From: an uncultured Candidatus Melainabacteria bacterium
GTDB lineage: Bacteria > Cyanobacteriota > Vampirovibrionia > Gastranaerophilales > Gastranaerophilaceae
Direction of reading: 5' to 3'
DNA: 64,000 bases
Assembly (NCBI GenBank): GCA_934757245.1
Contig: CAKVLH010000005.1
Location: forward strand, 62,001-126,000
The position numbers and the translations under genes were made by a program. The notes below the pieces were generated by a model. That model was not told where the DNA came from, made no database searches, and worked only from the letters and a program-made list of their open reading frames with translations. The number at the start of each line of letters is the position of its first letter. The first letter of the stretch is position 1. Shown here piece after piece: positions 18,683 to 27,546 of this stretch.

Positions 18683-21000
18683 TTCGCGGGGGAAAAGGTA
18701 AAACCGAACGAGCAAATTTAATAGATAGATTATTAGAAGTTAGGGGCATTACAACAGCAGAGGCAAAAAAAGATTTCTTAAACCCTCTTGAGATAACGTT
18801 GATGCACCCTAACGCTTTTTGCGATATGCAAAAGGCAGTTGATAGAATTGTTAAAGCTATAGATGAAAAAGAAAATATTTTAATTTATGGCGATTTTGAC
18901 GCAGACGGTGTAACTTCAACATCTGTTTTAATGAAAACTTTTGGCTACTTGGGTGCAAATGTAGATTATTACATCCCTGAACGTGAAAATGAAGGTCATG
19001 GCTTGCATACAAAAGCTTTAGTGCAATTACTTTCACAAAAGAAACCTAAGTTGATAATAACAGTTGATAATGGTATAAGTAGCGTTGAGGAAGTTAAGTT
19101 TATAAACAGCTTTGGACGCGATGTAATTATTACCGATCACCACGAAGCACCTGAAGTTTTACCGGAGGCATACGCTATAATTAACCCGAAAGCGATGAAT
19201 GCGCTAGATGAAAAACTTACTCCTCAACAAATAGAGTCGTTAACTTCATTAGCCGGAGTTGGTGTTGCGTTTAAGCTTGCACAAGCTGTTTTAGAAAGAT
19301 ATGACAAACTGGCTTTCAGCATGGAAATTTTACCTTTTGTAACTGTTGGTACGATTGCGGATATTGTTCCGCTTATCGGAGAAAACAGATATTATGTTAC
19401 AAAAGGTTTAGAACTTATTGCATCAGGCAAGCACTATGGTTTAAAAAGAATGCTTGATGTCGCAGGAGTTGGAACAGATAACGGTTTAACAGCCGAGCAA
19501 ATCGCGTTTACAATTGCACCAAGAATTAACGCGTCAGGTAGAATCGACACAGTTGATAACGCTATAAAAGTTATGATTTCTGAAAACAAACAAGAAATTG
19601 AAATGGCTATTATTTCGCTTGAAAACTTTAATAAATTGCGTCAGGAAATGTGTTCTAATACTTTTGCAGAAGCTGATGAAATGTGGCGCGCGTCAAAAAG
19701 TCGAGATAATGCGATTGTTTTATTTTCTAAAGATTGGCATGTCGGAATTGTCGGCATTGTTGCGTCAAAATTTGTTGAAAAATATTATAAACCGACTTTT
19801 ATAATGAACTATTCGGAAGAAACAAAAATGTTCCGCTGTTCAGCGCGTGGCGTAAAAGAATTGAACTTGTACGATATTATATCAAATATTTCTGAACATT
19901 TAGAAGGATTTGGCGGACACCAATTGGCAGCAGGTTTTGCGTTTAGTGAAGAGAAAGCAAGTTTTGAAACTGTTAAAAAAGCGTTAAATAAAACTATTGA
20001 TGAAATGCTGAACGGACAAAAATTAAATCCATCTCTTGAAGTTGATTTAGAGCTTTCAATAGATGAGGTTGATATAGGTTTAGTAGAAGAAATATCTAAA
20101 CTTGAACCTTTTGGCGCATCAAACCCTTCTCCAACATTTGTTGTCAATAATTTGAGTTTAAAAGAAAAGAAATTGATGGGTTCTACTAAAGACCATTTAA
20201 AACTTATTGTTGATACTCCAACCGGTACAATGGATTGTGTTTGGTGGTCAAGAGGCGATATTCCTCTTATTCAAGGTGATAAATTGGATATTGCGTTTGC
20301 ACCGCAACTGAATACTTTTAACGGTGTAACTTCTGTTCAGTTAATCTTGAAAGACGTTCACTCAGACGCCTTAGTTCAAGAGGAAGAAGTTAAAACAAAA
20401 ATTTACGACCACAGAAAGAAAACGAATATTTTAGCACAGGTTAATGACTACATCAAAAATTCAAAGCTTTCTATTTGCGCTTTTGTAGAAGACAGGGCAA
20501 TTATGGAAGGACTTAAACCGTTTAAGGATATTTGTGAACATATTGTAAACAGAAACAGTGCGCAAAAAAGCGATGTTTTGATGTTCTTTGATTATCCTGC
20601 GGATGAGGATGTTATGCAAAATCTTATGACAACAGTTGCACCTGATGCAATTCATTACATGAGATACCAAAATAACAAATATAATGAAGAACAAATTTTA
20701 AAAATGTTTTCCGGCATGATTAGATATACCTGCAATACGCTTGATGGAAATTTCGATTTAGAAAGAGCTTCAACAGCTCTTGGTGTAAATAATCCTGTAA
20801 TTGAAACAATGCTTGAGATGTTTGAAGATACCGGCATGATTAAAATTAAAGAACGTAATGAAGATGCGTTTAAGATTGAATTTTTGCAAGCGGTTGAGTT
20901 ATCAAAAACTTTGCATACAATGAAATATGCAGAGTTTGTAGAACTTATGAATACGATTAATGATTATAAGAATAAGTTTATGACCGCGGAGATTGGGTAA
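18658..21000 (+). CDS. recJ: Single-stranded-DNA-specific exonuclease RecJ
   Basis: 780 residues, close to the long RecJ form. DHH-family motifs are intact: YGDFDADGVTST near residue 78, ITDHHEAPE near 158, ASGRIDTVDNA, and DHHA1 motif FGGHQLAAGFAF near 420. An OB-like region follows and then about 200 further residues of unknown fold. RecJ digests 5' ends of single-stranded DNA in recombination and mismatch repair using Mn/Mg. It starts inside the ctpA coding region, so expression is coupled. Confidence 0.94.
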   Translation: MSCTKEWIVRGGKGKTERANLIDRLLEVRGITTAEAKKDFLNPLEITLMHPNAFCDMQKAVDRIVKAIDEKENILIYGDFDADGVTSTSVLMKTFGYLGANVDYYIPERENEGHGLHTKALVQLLSQKKPKLIITVDNGISSVEEVKFINSFGRDVIITDHHEAPEVLPEAYAIINPKAMNALDEKLTPQQIESLTSLAGVGVAFKLAQAVLERYDKLAFSMEILPFVTVGTIADIVPLIGENRYYVTKGLELIASGKHYGLKRMLDVAGVGTDNGLTAEQIAFTIAPRINASGRIDTVDNAIKVMISENKQEIEMAIISLENFNKLRQEMCSNTFAEADEMWRASKSRDNAIVLFSKDWHVGIVGIVASKFVEKYYKPTFIMNYSEETKMFRCSARGVKELNLYDIISNISEHLEGFGGHQLAAGFAFSEEKASFETVKKALNKTIDEMLNGQKLNPSLEVDLELSIDEVDIGLVEEISKLEPFGASNPSPTFVVNNLSLKEKKLMGSTKDHLKLIVDTPTGTMDCVWWSRGDIPLIQGDKLDIAFAPQLNTFNGVTSVQLILKDVHSDALVQEEEVKTKIYDHRKKTNILAQVNDYIKNSKLSICAFVEDRAIMEGLKPFKDICEHIVNRNSAQKSDVLMFFDYPADEDVMQNLMTTVAPDAIHYMRYQNNKYNEEQILKMFSGMIRYTCNTLDGNFDLERASTALGVNNPVIETMLEMFEDTGMIKIKERNEDAFKIEFLQAVELSKTLHTMKYAEFVELMNTINDYKNKFMTAEIG

Positions 21001-21037
21001 TTTATTTGAATACAAGATTGCAGATATTTTATAATAT

Positions 21038-21124
21038 ATAACACCCTCTCCCGCCTTCGGCACCCTCTCCATGTAGAATTGGTTAAAGGAGAGGGGAGCA
21101 AGACTCGTTAGATTGAGTGCCGTT
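21038..21124. repeat. Interspersed CACCCTCTCC repeat, copy 1, in a gene-free gap
   Basis: The 445-base gap 21001-21445 holds this repeat unit, which begins ACACCCTCTCCCGCCTTC and continues through GGAGAGGGGAGCAA to GATTGAGTGCCGT. Related copies lie at 34858-34985 and 48568-48630. The remainder, 21125-21445, contains two loose copies of a TTGGAATGTTTA word followed by pyrimidine-rich CTTTTTGCTTACTTTTTG tracts like those at 26.6 kb, and then the gap gene leader with an AAGAAGGAG ribosome site. No gene is seen in it. Confidence 0.65.
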
Positions 21125-21445
21125 GGAATGTTTAACTAGTAGTCTCCTAAGAGGGAGGTAATTTAGTCTTGTGCTTCATCTAATGTCTCCCGACCAAGTG
21201 TTCTTTTCTTTTTGCTTACTTTTTGCAAGTAGTTTCAATTAGAAGGAGACTTGGAATGTTTATTTAGACTTGTAGTTTAGCTTTTGTCTCCTGATAATGT
21301 CTGAAAAGTCTTTTTGCCTTCTTTTTCTTCCAGAAAAAGAAGGTTAATGAAAAATTAATATTTCAAATATTGATTAAGATTTTTGTTTGCATTAACATAA
21401 TCATGTTAAGAGAAAGTTACTACAAAGTAAGAAGGAGTAAAACTT

Positions 21446-22450
21446 ATGGTAAAAGTAGCAATTAACGGATTCGGTAGAATCGGACGTAACACATTAAGAG
21501 CAGCTATCAGAGAAGGAATCTTCAATGAAATCGATTACGTTGCAATCAATGACCCAGGTCTTAAACCTGAAGATGCTGCACGTATTTTTAAATATGACTC
21601 TGTAATGGGTAAATTTGATGGTACAGTAGAAGCTTACGAAGAAGGTATCATCGTAAACGGTAAAAAAATTAAATTCTTCGCAGAAAAAGATCCTGCACAA
21701 TTACCTTGGAAAGATCTTGGTGTAGAAGTTGTTGTTGAATCAACAGGTTTCTTCACAGATGCAGAAAAAGCTAAAGCTCACATCGCAGCTGGTGCTAAGA
21801 AAGTTATCATTTCTGCTCCTGCAACTAACGAAGACAAAACTATCGTTTTAGGTGTTAACGATCACGAATATGATCCTGCTAAACACAACGTTATTTCAAT
21901 GGCATCTTGCACAACTAACTGCTTAGCTCCAGTAGCTAAAGTTATCGATGAAAAATTCGGTATCGTTAAAGGTTTGATGACAACTGTTCACTCATACACT
22001 GGCGACCAAAGAATTCTAGATGCTGGTCACAAAGACCCTCGTAGAGCTAGAGCTGGTGCTATAAACATCGTTCCTACAAAAACTGGTGCAGCTAAAGCTG
22101 TTGCTCTAGTATTACCTCAATTAAAAGGTAAATTGGACGGTTTCGCTATGAGAGTTCCTACTCCAGACGTTTCATTAGTTGACGTTGTATTTGAACTTAA
22201 AAAAGACGTAACAGTAGAAGAAGTTAACGCAGCTCTTAAAGAAGGTGCTGACGGACACGTTCTTTGCTACACTGAAGAACCATTGGTATCTTCTGACTAC
22301 GTTGGTACTTCACAATCTTCAACAGTTGACGCTTTATTAACAAGAGTTATGGGTGGCAACCAAGTTAAGATTATTTCTTGGTATGATAATGAAATGGGTT
22401 ATTCAACTCGTTTAGCTGAAACTACTAAGATGGTTGCTTCTAAATTATAA
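21446..22450 (+). CDS. gap: Glyceraldehyde-3-phosphate dehydrogenase
   Basis: 334 residues, standard length. The NAD domain opens with INGFGRIGRNTLRAAI, the catalytic cysteine is in SMASCTTNCLAPV, and the phosphate and partner motifs include HSYTGDQRILDA and SWYDNEMGYSTR. It oxidises glyceraldehyde 3-phosphate in glycolysis. The Asp-type residue context after the first fold suggests NAD use, but this was not tested. Codons are far more uniform (GCT, AAC, GGT) than in neighbours, as expected for high expression. It has its own leader and a strong terminator. Confidence 0.98.
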   Translation: MVKVAINGFGRIGRNTLRAAIREGIFNEIDYVAINDPGLKPEDAARIFKYDSVMGKFDGTVEAYEEGIIVNGKKIKFFAEKDPAQLPWKDLGVEVVVESTGFFTDAEKAKAHIAAGAKKVIISAPATNEDKTIVLGVNDHEYDPAKHNVISMASCTTNCLAPVAKVIDEKFGIVKGLMTTVHSYTGDQRILDAGHKDPRRARAGAINIVPTKTGAAKAVALVLPQLKGKLDGFAMRVPTPDVSLVDVVFELKKDVTVEEVNAALKEGADGHVLCYTEEPLVSSDYVGTSQSSTVDALLTRVMGGNQVKIISWYDNEMGYSTRLAETTKMVASKL

Positions 22451-22475
22451 TTTTAAATTGTAATTGGAATGTTTT

Positions 22476-22510
22476 AGAGGTCGGTTTTCTATGAAAACCG
22501 ACCTCTTTTA
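22476..22510 (+). terminator. Rho-independent terminator of gap
   Basis: A perfect 13-bp stem (22476-22488 with 22494-22506) with a five-base loop is followed by TTTTA. It begins 26 bases after the gap stop codon. Confidence 0.9.
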
Positions 22511-22533
22511 ATGCTTATAAATATTTTAGAAAC

Positions 22534-22554
22534 GTAGGGTAGAAACCACTCTAC
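22534..22554. repeat. GTAG-bounded REP-like hairpin
   Basis: The segment starts GTAGGGT and ends ACTCTAC, with outer bases pairing; a further CCCTAT/CTACG palindrome follows and runs into the 3' end of the next gene. It belongs with the other GTAG-headed elements, though its stem is poorer. Confidence 0.45.
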
Positions 22555-22564
22555 TTTTCCAACC

Positions 22565-23116
22565 CTATGTTCTACGTCTTGCTTTTTTTATATATTTCTC
22601 CCATTCTAGAAAATCGTCGATATTTTCCATTTCTTTTTCTTTTATATCGTTATCGGTTAATTTTGTAATTTTATCTTTTAAAAATTTGACATTATCATTT
22701 GCAGTCCAACCATCTCTTGAGGATATTTTGAAATGCCAAATATTGTTACTTAATGCAACGGTTCTTTCAATATCTTTATCTGTTTTTGGTAGTTCTATAT
22801 CGTTAGAACCTTTTTTTGCCTGAAATGGGTTGTAATATATATTTAATTCTGCAGCACTATCAGAGGTTTGAATACCATAATAATATTGTTTATTATGTAC
22901 ATCAAAAGATACAAAACCGTTGTATTCTTCAAAAAATCTTTTCAAGGGTTTTGACTCTTGGAATGTTTGCAAAAGTTCTGCATGCTCATGGTATTCTTTG
23001 GGATTAAACAAGTTTTTATGATAGATTTTTTTCAATGCTGTGAAATTGGGTTTGTTATTATTTTGTTTAACGCTTTTGTATGTGTTGTAATTGTTATTTA
23101 AACCGTAAACTTTCAT
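22565..23116 (-). CDS. Hypothetical lineage-type protein with N-terminal PNFTALK segment
   Basis: 183 residues, no signal peptide or membrane helix. Residues 1-30 are Asn-rich and contain PNFTALKKIYHKN, similar in style to short N-terminal segments in the proteins at 29088 (SISFKS) and 37105 (PISCKAN). The rest mixes charged and aromatic residues, with a central YYYGIQTSDSAAELNIYYN strand-like part and a basic end (KKARRRT). A separate monocistronic unit. The stop codon lies within a REP-like palindrome, so the C-terminus may have been altered by its insertion. No function can be given. Confidence 0.7.
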   Translation of the reverse strand: MKVYGLNNNYNTYKSVKQNNNKPNFTALKKIYHKNLFNPKEYHEHAELLQTFQESKPLKRFFEEYNGFVSFDVHNKQYYYGIQTSDSAAELNIYYNPFQAKKGSNDIELPKTDKDIERTVALSNNIWHFKISSRDGWTANDNVKFLKDKITKLTDNDIKEKEMENIDDFLEWEKYIKKARRRT

Positions 23117-23190
23117 TTTTAATCCTTTTCTGTAATATCTTGTATTATTTTACAATGAGAGAAAAGATTTTGCTATAGGAGAAAAGAAAA

Positions 23191-23222
23191 GTAGGGTGGG
23201 AAAAGCGTGAGCGGTTCCCACC
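23191..23222. repeat. GTAG-headed REP hairpin after emrB
   Basis: GTAGGGTGGGAAAAGCGTGA continues to GCGGTTCCCACC, an 8-bp stem (23195-23202 with 23215-23222). A close relative, inverted, is at 31054-31085. It follows the stop of the minus-strand transporter operon; on that strand a T-rich stretch follows, so it may double as the operon terminator. Confidence 0.7.
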
Positions 23223-23240
23223 TCTTGATTTTATAAAATA

Positions 23241-24788
23241 TTATTTCATTGCCTTTGGCTGGCATTTTTGCTTATTTTTAAGAAGCAAGATAATTAGAAT
23301 TGCGCTTAAAGAAAGTAACGCCATTAATGTAAAAATATCAAAAAATGCGCCAAATCGAGCTTGTGCTAAAAGTTGTTTATACAGTAAGCCGTTTGCTTTT
23401 TTTGATGCTACAACTGCCGGATAATAAGTCATCATTTTGTGTTTAAATGCTGTGAATTTTATCAAAAACAAAGGATTATGCGGCGTAAGGTTTGCAACAT
23501 AATAATTTTGATACACCTGTGAAACTCTTGCGATAAACGTTGATGAAGCGGATGTTGAAACTGCGGTCAAAATATTCTTAAATAAAGCGTGCAAGGACGC
23601 AGCATCCGCGTTTTTACTTGCAGGCAGAGTTTGAAATGACAAAGCAGTAATAGGCACAAACGCAATAGGAACACCAATACAAAGTAAAATATTGGGTAAA
23701 ACGATGCTTTCCATTGAAGAAGTCGGATTCATTTGCGTAAGCATCAAAAGTGCGCAAGCCATTACGATAAACCCAATGGAAGACAATAGTTTTTGATTTA
23801 CATATTTTGAAACTTCTCCAACCACGATTAAACCTATCAAACAAACAACTGCTCTAGGAAACATAGTTAAACCTGACATTGATGGGCTGTAACCGATTAA
23901 ACTTTGTACAAACATTGGAACAAGTAACAATGTTGAATACAAAATTATGTTAATAAACGAACTTGTAATCGTTCCAAATAAGAAATTTCGGTCTTTGAAT
24001 ACTCGAATATCAATTACAGGATACTTATATTCAAGTTCCCAAACGTAAAAGAATACAAATGAGAATATACAAACTCCGGTTGTCCAGCAAATCCAAGTTT
24101 CGTCAAACCAATTGTATTGTTGACCTTTATCTAAAACTACCTGCATACATCCCATTGCTATTACAATTGAAGTATACCCGACGATATCAAATTTTTTGTT
24201 ATATTTTTGTTTAACAGGAGTTTCATCCGCTACAAAAAGTTTTATTAAAAGTAAAGATAATAAAGAAAGCGGAATATTGATTATAAAAATCCATTGCCAA
24301 GAATAATTATCCGTTAAATAACCTCCGACAAACGGGCCTGCAAGCGGTGAAAACATAGCGGCAACTCCAAATAATGCCATTGCGACACCTCTCTGTTCAG
24401 GAGGGAAAACCTCCAGTAAAACAGCTTGGCAAAGTGGTAGAATTGCACCACTTCCTATACCTTGAACAATTCTTGCTAAGATTAAGGCTTGCAAGTTTGG
24501 TGCTAAAATACACAACAAACAGCCCAGTGCAAAAATTATAATACTGTAATAGAAAAGTAATTTTTTCCCGATTAACCGAACCAAATACCCTGTTACAGGC
24601 AACATCAAACCGCCGGAGATGATATAGCAAGTAATAACGGTATTTGCTTCATATTGCGTTGCTCCGAAAAAACCGGCAATGTGCGGTTGACTTACATTTG
24701 TTCCTGATGAAGCTGCCAAAGCTAAAAATGATGGTAACAATACCGCGAATGCAACTATAAAAGGATTAATTGTCTTTTTGCTTTCCAT
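23241..24788 (-). CDS. emrB: EmrB/QacA-type MFS multidrug efflux transporter (DHA2)
   Basis: 515 residues with about 14 hydrophobic helices, the DHA2 layout. Motif-like stretches include GYLVRLIGKKLL in the first loop, RIVQGIGSGAILPLCQAVLLE and a GPFVGGYLTDNYSWQWIFIIN segment characteristic of the EmrB family. With EmrA and an outer-membrane channel it would pump hydrophobic drugs or similar compounds out of the cell by proton exchange. It starts inside the end of emrA (23-base overlap). Third gene of the marR-emrA-emrB operon. Confidence 0.9.
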   Translation of the reverse strand: MESKKTINPFIVAFAVLLPSFLALAASSGTNVSQPHIAGFFGATQYEANTVITCYIISGGLMLPVTGYLVRLIGKKLLFYYSIIIFALGCLLCILAPNLQALILARIVQGIGSGAILPLCQAVLLEVFPPEQRGVAMALFGVAAMFSPLAGPFVGGYLTDNYSWQWIFIINIPLSLLSLLLIKLFVADETPVKQKYNKKFDIVGYTSIVIAMGCMQVVLDKGQQYNWFDETWICWTTGVCIFSFVFFYVWELEYKYPVIDIRVFKDRNFLFGTITSSFINIILYSTLLLVPMFVQSLIGYSPSMSGLTMFPRAVVCLIGLIVVGEVSKYVNQKLLSSIGFIVMACALLMLTQMNPTSSMESIVLPNILLCIGVPIAFVPITALSFQTLPASKNADAASLHALFKNILTAVSTSASSTFIARVSQVYQNYYVANLTPHNPLFLIKFTAFKHKMMTYYPAVVASKKANGLLYKQLLAQARFGAFFDIFTLMALLSLSAILIILLLKNKQKCQPKAMK

Positions 24789-25881
24789 CTTTTATTCTAA
24801 CCTTCGGAACTACTGACATGCCCGGAACAATATTATAGTGAGAGATATCCTCGTCAAACACAATTTTTACTGGTACTCTTTGAACGATTTTAACGTAACT
24901 GCCAACTGCGTTTTCAGGAGGGAACAAGCTGGATTTTGCGCCTGTCGCTCTTTGAATACTGTCAACATGCGCTTTAAACCTTTTATTCGGATAAGTATCA
25001 ACCTTTACCTTTACAGGTTGCCCTGCGTGCATGTGTGTAATTTGCATTTCTTTAAAATTTGCAACAACCCAAACTTGTTCAGGAACAATGTTCATAAGCG
25101 GTTGACCAACATTTACATAATTACCTTTTTCAACGCTTCTTGCAGCAACCATACCGTCTTGAGGAGCATAAATTTTTGTATATTTTAAATTCAATTCAGC
25201 TTGCTCAACTTCGGCCTCTAATTTTTCTATAGTCGCTTCATCAGCTTTAGCCTTAGCTTTTCCTGATTCCAATGCGTGTTTTGCAGCGTCAGCCTGTTCC
25301 TGAGCTGAATTATAATCAGCTTTTGCGACATCTAACGCTGTTTTAGCTCTTTCATAAGCTTGTTTAGAAACAATTCCGTCTTTGTATAAATCTTTGTATC
25401 TTGCAAAATCTTTTTGAGCAAAATCCAACTTTGATTCTGCAGAAGAAATATCTTCAAAAGATTTGTTTACCTTAGAGGCACTTTCATCAACTTTTTTAGT
25501 AGACATATTGAAAGCTGCTTTTGCTTCTTCAAGTTTTGCATTTGCTTGATTTAAAGCGACTTCAAAATCCTTCGGGTCAAGTTCAACAAGCAAAGTACCT
25601 GCTTTAACATTTTGGTTATCATCAACTAATAAATTTACAACAGGCGCTGCAACACGTGGCGCAACAGAAACAAGACGACCTTCAACAAACGCATCGTCCG
25701 TTGATTGATAAAAAGTTGCGTGTATAGCCGCTGTTATTCCAAGTATGATAAGAATCGCAGCTGTTATACTCGGTACAATCACGCGTTTTTTCTTATACTC
25801 AGGACGCCTTTTTTTTAGACGTTTTTTCGCTTCTTTTACAAATTCCGGTGGATTTTTATCTTCATGTTGTTTTTTTGCCAT
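24766..25881 (-). CDS. emrA: HlyD/EmrA-type periplasmic adaptor
   Basis: 371 residues: a short basic cytoplasmic end, one membrane anchor (ITAAILIILGITAAIHATF, about residues 40-58), a lipoyl half-motif (VAPRVAAPVVNLLVDDNQ), a long coiled-coil hairpin (about 100-215), the second lipoyl half (IYAPQDGMVAARSVEKGNYV) and a beta-barrel domain. It links EmrB with a TolC-type channel. An AGGTGAT site precedes the ATG, nine bases after marR. The matching outer-membrane factor is probably the gene at 32014-33372, which shares the operator. Confidence 0.92.
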   Translation of the reverse strand: MAKKQHEDKNPPEFVKEAKKRLKKRRPEYKKKRVIVPSITAAILIILGITAAIHATFYQSTDDAFVEGRLVSVAPRVAAPVVNLLVDDNQNVKAGTLLVELDPKDFEVALNQANAKLEEAKAAFNMSTKKVDESASKVNKSFEDISSAESKLDFAQKDFARYKDLYKDGIVSKQAYERAKTALDVAKADYNSAQEQADAAKHALESGKAKAKADEATIEKLEAEVEQAELNLKYTKIYAPQDGMVAARSVEKGNYVNVGQPLMNIVPEQVWVVANFKEMQITHMHAGQPVKVKVDTYPNKRFKAHVDSIQRATGAKSSLFPPENAVGSYVKIVQRVPVKIVFDEDISHYNIVPGMSVVPKVRIKDGKQKDN

Positions 25882-25889
25882 AATATCAC

Positions 25890-26342
25890 CTAAACAAGTG
25901 TCTTCAATTTCATATTTTCTTCTATTTTATCCAAAATTTCTAAGAAATTATCAATTTCTTCTTGTGCAAGTCCTTTTATAGAATCTTGCCAAACATTTAA
26001 AACTACGGGAAGCGTACTATCACAAACTTCTCTACCTTTTTGAGTTATATACAACTTTTTGACTTGTCTGCCTTCCGTTTCGATTTCAGAAGTTAAATAA
26101 CCTTTATCTTCCAAAATCGCACAAATTCTTGTCATATTCGGACGATCTTTGTACGTGATATCTCCTAACTGCCTCAAATACATTCCATTGTGCTCTTTAA
26201 GTGCATACAAGACCGTAAACTGTTCCGGCCTTAAATCATGCTCGCTTTTTTTGAACGTATGAGTTGCGAATAATTTAGACAAATGTCCTGCCCTTGAGAG
26301 CCTTAATCCGATTTTTTGTTTTAGTAAAATATCTTTTTTCAT
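25890..26342 (-). CDS. MarR family transcriptional regulator
   Basis: 150 residues from the ATG at 26342, chosen for its AAAGGGATG site; an upstream in-frame Met would overlap the operator. A winged helix-turn-helix lies at about residues 45-105 (LRPEQFTVLYALKEHNG, ITYKDRPNMTRICAILE, then the wing with LTSEIETEGRQVKKLYIT). Such proteins usually repress their own efflux operon until a ligand binds. A 22-bp palindrome sits directly upstream. It is the first gene of marR-emrA-emrB. Confidence 0.92.
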   Translation of the reverse strand: MKKDILLKQKIGLRLSRAGHLSKLFATHTFKKSEHDLRPEQFTVLYALKEHNGMYLRQLGDITYKDRPNMTRICAILEDKGYLTSEIETEGRQVKKLYITQKGREVCDSTLPVVLNVWQDSIKGLAQEEIDNFLEILDKIEENMKLKTLV

Positions 26343-26351
26343 ATCATCCCT

Positions 26352-26373
26352 TTGTGTTATCATCATAACACAA
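26352..26373. promoter_or_regulatory. Probable MarR operator in front of marR-emrAB
   Basis: The sequence TTGTGTTAT-CATC-ATAACACAA is a perfect 9-bp inverted repeat with a four-base spacer, ten bases upstream of the marR start codon. The same half sites with the same spacing occur at 31973-31998 before the tolC-like gene. This size and position suit a MarR dimer. Confidence 0.75.
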
Positions 26374-26470
26374 GAATGATAAGTGTAAATATGACAATTT
26401 ATTTTTTTCTTAAATAGAATAAAATCAACTTAATCAAGTTACAAACATTGAGTCAAGACTAAATTTGAAC

Positions 26471-26825
26471 GACATTCGCGCCGCGAGCGTTTTTTAGCGA
26501 GCGCTAGAGTGCAGGCTCTGCCTGCTACATCCATTCATACCACAACCGTAAGGTTGTAGAAAACTGTAAAAGTTTCTTCTTTTTGCTTACTTTTTCTTCT
26601 TGCTTTTTCAAAGAAGAAAAAGTAAGAAGAAGTTTGAAATAAAAAGCTTTTTTGAAATGTCCTTTTCTTTCTCTTTTGTTGCGAAATAAAGAGAAAGAAA
26701 AGAACCAAAAGAAAGAGAAAACACGCAATAATTTCCTACGCTCTTACGAGCGTGGTTCAAATGGATGTAGCGGGTAAACCCGCACTTTCACGCTCGCTAA
26801 AAAACGCTCGCGGCGTGGTATTCGT
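26471..26825. repeat. Long nested inverted repeat (about 355 bp)
   Basis: The outer arms (left about 26471-26535, right about 26755-26825) share GAGCGTTTTTTAGCGAGCG and its complement, and ATCCATT with AATGGAT. Each arm contains one GTAG-headed hairpin: GTAGCAGGCAGAGCCTGCAC (26509-26528, minus) and GTAGCGGGTAAACCCGCAC (26767-26785, plus), inverted to each other. The middle holds purine/pyrimidine palindromes of AAGAAGAAAAAGTAAG and AAAGAGAAAG type. No credible gene lies within. It fills most of the gap between marR and the XRE gene. Confidence 0.7.
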
Positions 26826-26838
26826 TTAGTTTGTCAAT

Positions 26839-26912
26839 ATTTATCTTGGACAGTAGTGCTCTTGAAGAGGGGACATGTCTGAAATTTGTCGTTTGTAAAT
26901 TTATATTAATCA
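26839..26912 (+). repeat. GGACAGTAGTGCTCTTG repeat, left boundary copy
   Basis: Bases 26839-26871 match the reverse complement of 28648-28680 with two mismatches in 33, so they form inverted repeats around the XRE-LysM cassette. The longer stretch 26841-26912 is also a direct, somewhat diverged copy of 28949-29021, including a shared GAAATTTGTCGTTTGTAAA. A short trace of the same family occurs at 326-349. Confidence 0.7.
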
Positions 26913-27068
26913 CTATCAAAAAGATATTTTATTATATAATTGCATAAACACAAATTTGCAATTATATTGCATAAGTATTTTTCAATTTGAATTCATCATG
27001 CAATATACCAAATGTTTATGCCAGATTAGGTCATTTTTATTTTAATAATAATTCCATAAAATTATACT

Positions 27069-27395
27069 ATGGATGTAAAAAAGGAACTCGGATTAAAAAT
27101 CAAAAGGTTAAGACAAAAAGAAGGGCTTACTCAAGAACAATTCGCAGAGAAGTTGAATATTGCAACTCGTACATTAGCCGGTATTGAAATAGGCGAAAGC
27201 TTTGTTTCAGCACAAACAATTGAGAATATTCTTCGTTTTTCCGATATTTCTTTTGAAGATTTTTTTATTTCCAGCCATTTAAGACCAACAGAAGACTTAC
27301 TTAATGATATCTATACCTATTTAGATAAAGTAAAAGATGATAGAGAAAAAATTGAAAGTATATATAAAGTTGTAAAAGCCTTGGCCAATGAATGA
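27069..27395 (+). CDS. XRE family DNA-binding protein
   Basis: 108 residues. The N-terminal 65 residues are a classic Cro/CI helix-turn-helix (IKRLRQKEGLTQEQFAEKLN, then ATRTLAGIEIGESFVSAQT). The C-terminal 40 residues are charged and probably form a dimerisation helix. No ribosome site precedes the ATG; a TATACT sequence sits against it, so the mRNA may be leaderless. It lies 150 bases upstream of the LysM gene in the same orientation, inside a segment bounded by inverted repeats, which suggests it regulates that gene or the cassette. Confidence 0.85.
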   Translation: MDVKKELGLKIKRLRQKEGLTQEQFAEKLNIATRTLAGIEIGESFVSAQTIENILRFSDISFEDFFISSHLRPTEDLLNDIYTYLDKVKDDREKIESIYKVVKALANE

Positions 27396-27546
27396 TTATT
27401 AAGAAATATTAAGCTTTATAATGCAATCATCATGCATATTGTAAAGTTTTTATGAATTTTGAATTCATAAAATAAGCAATTTTTAAATCTAAAAATACTT
27501 TATATTTATACAGAGCAAACACGAGTATAAATAAGGAGATTTAAAA

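Noticed and set aside
26525..26728. Frame of 67 codons in the nested palindrome
   Set aside because: Made of palindromic purine/pyrimidine words, rich in Phe, Lys and Ser by composition; part of the repeat rather than a gene.
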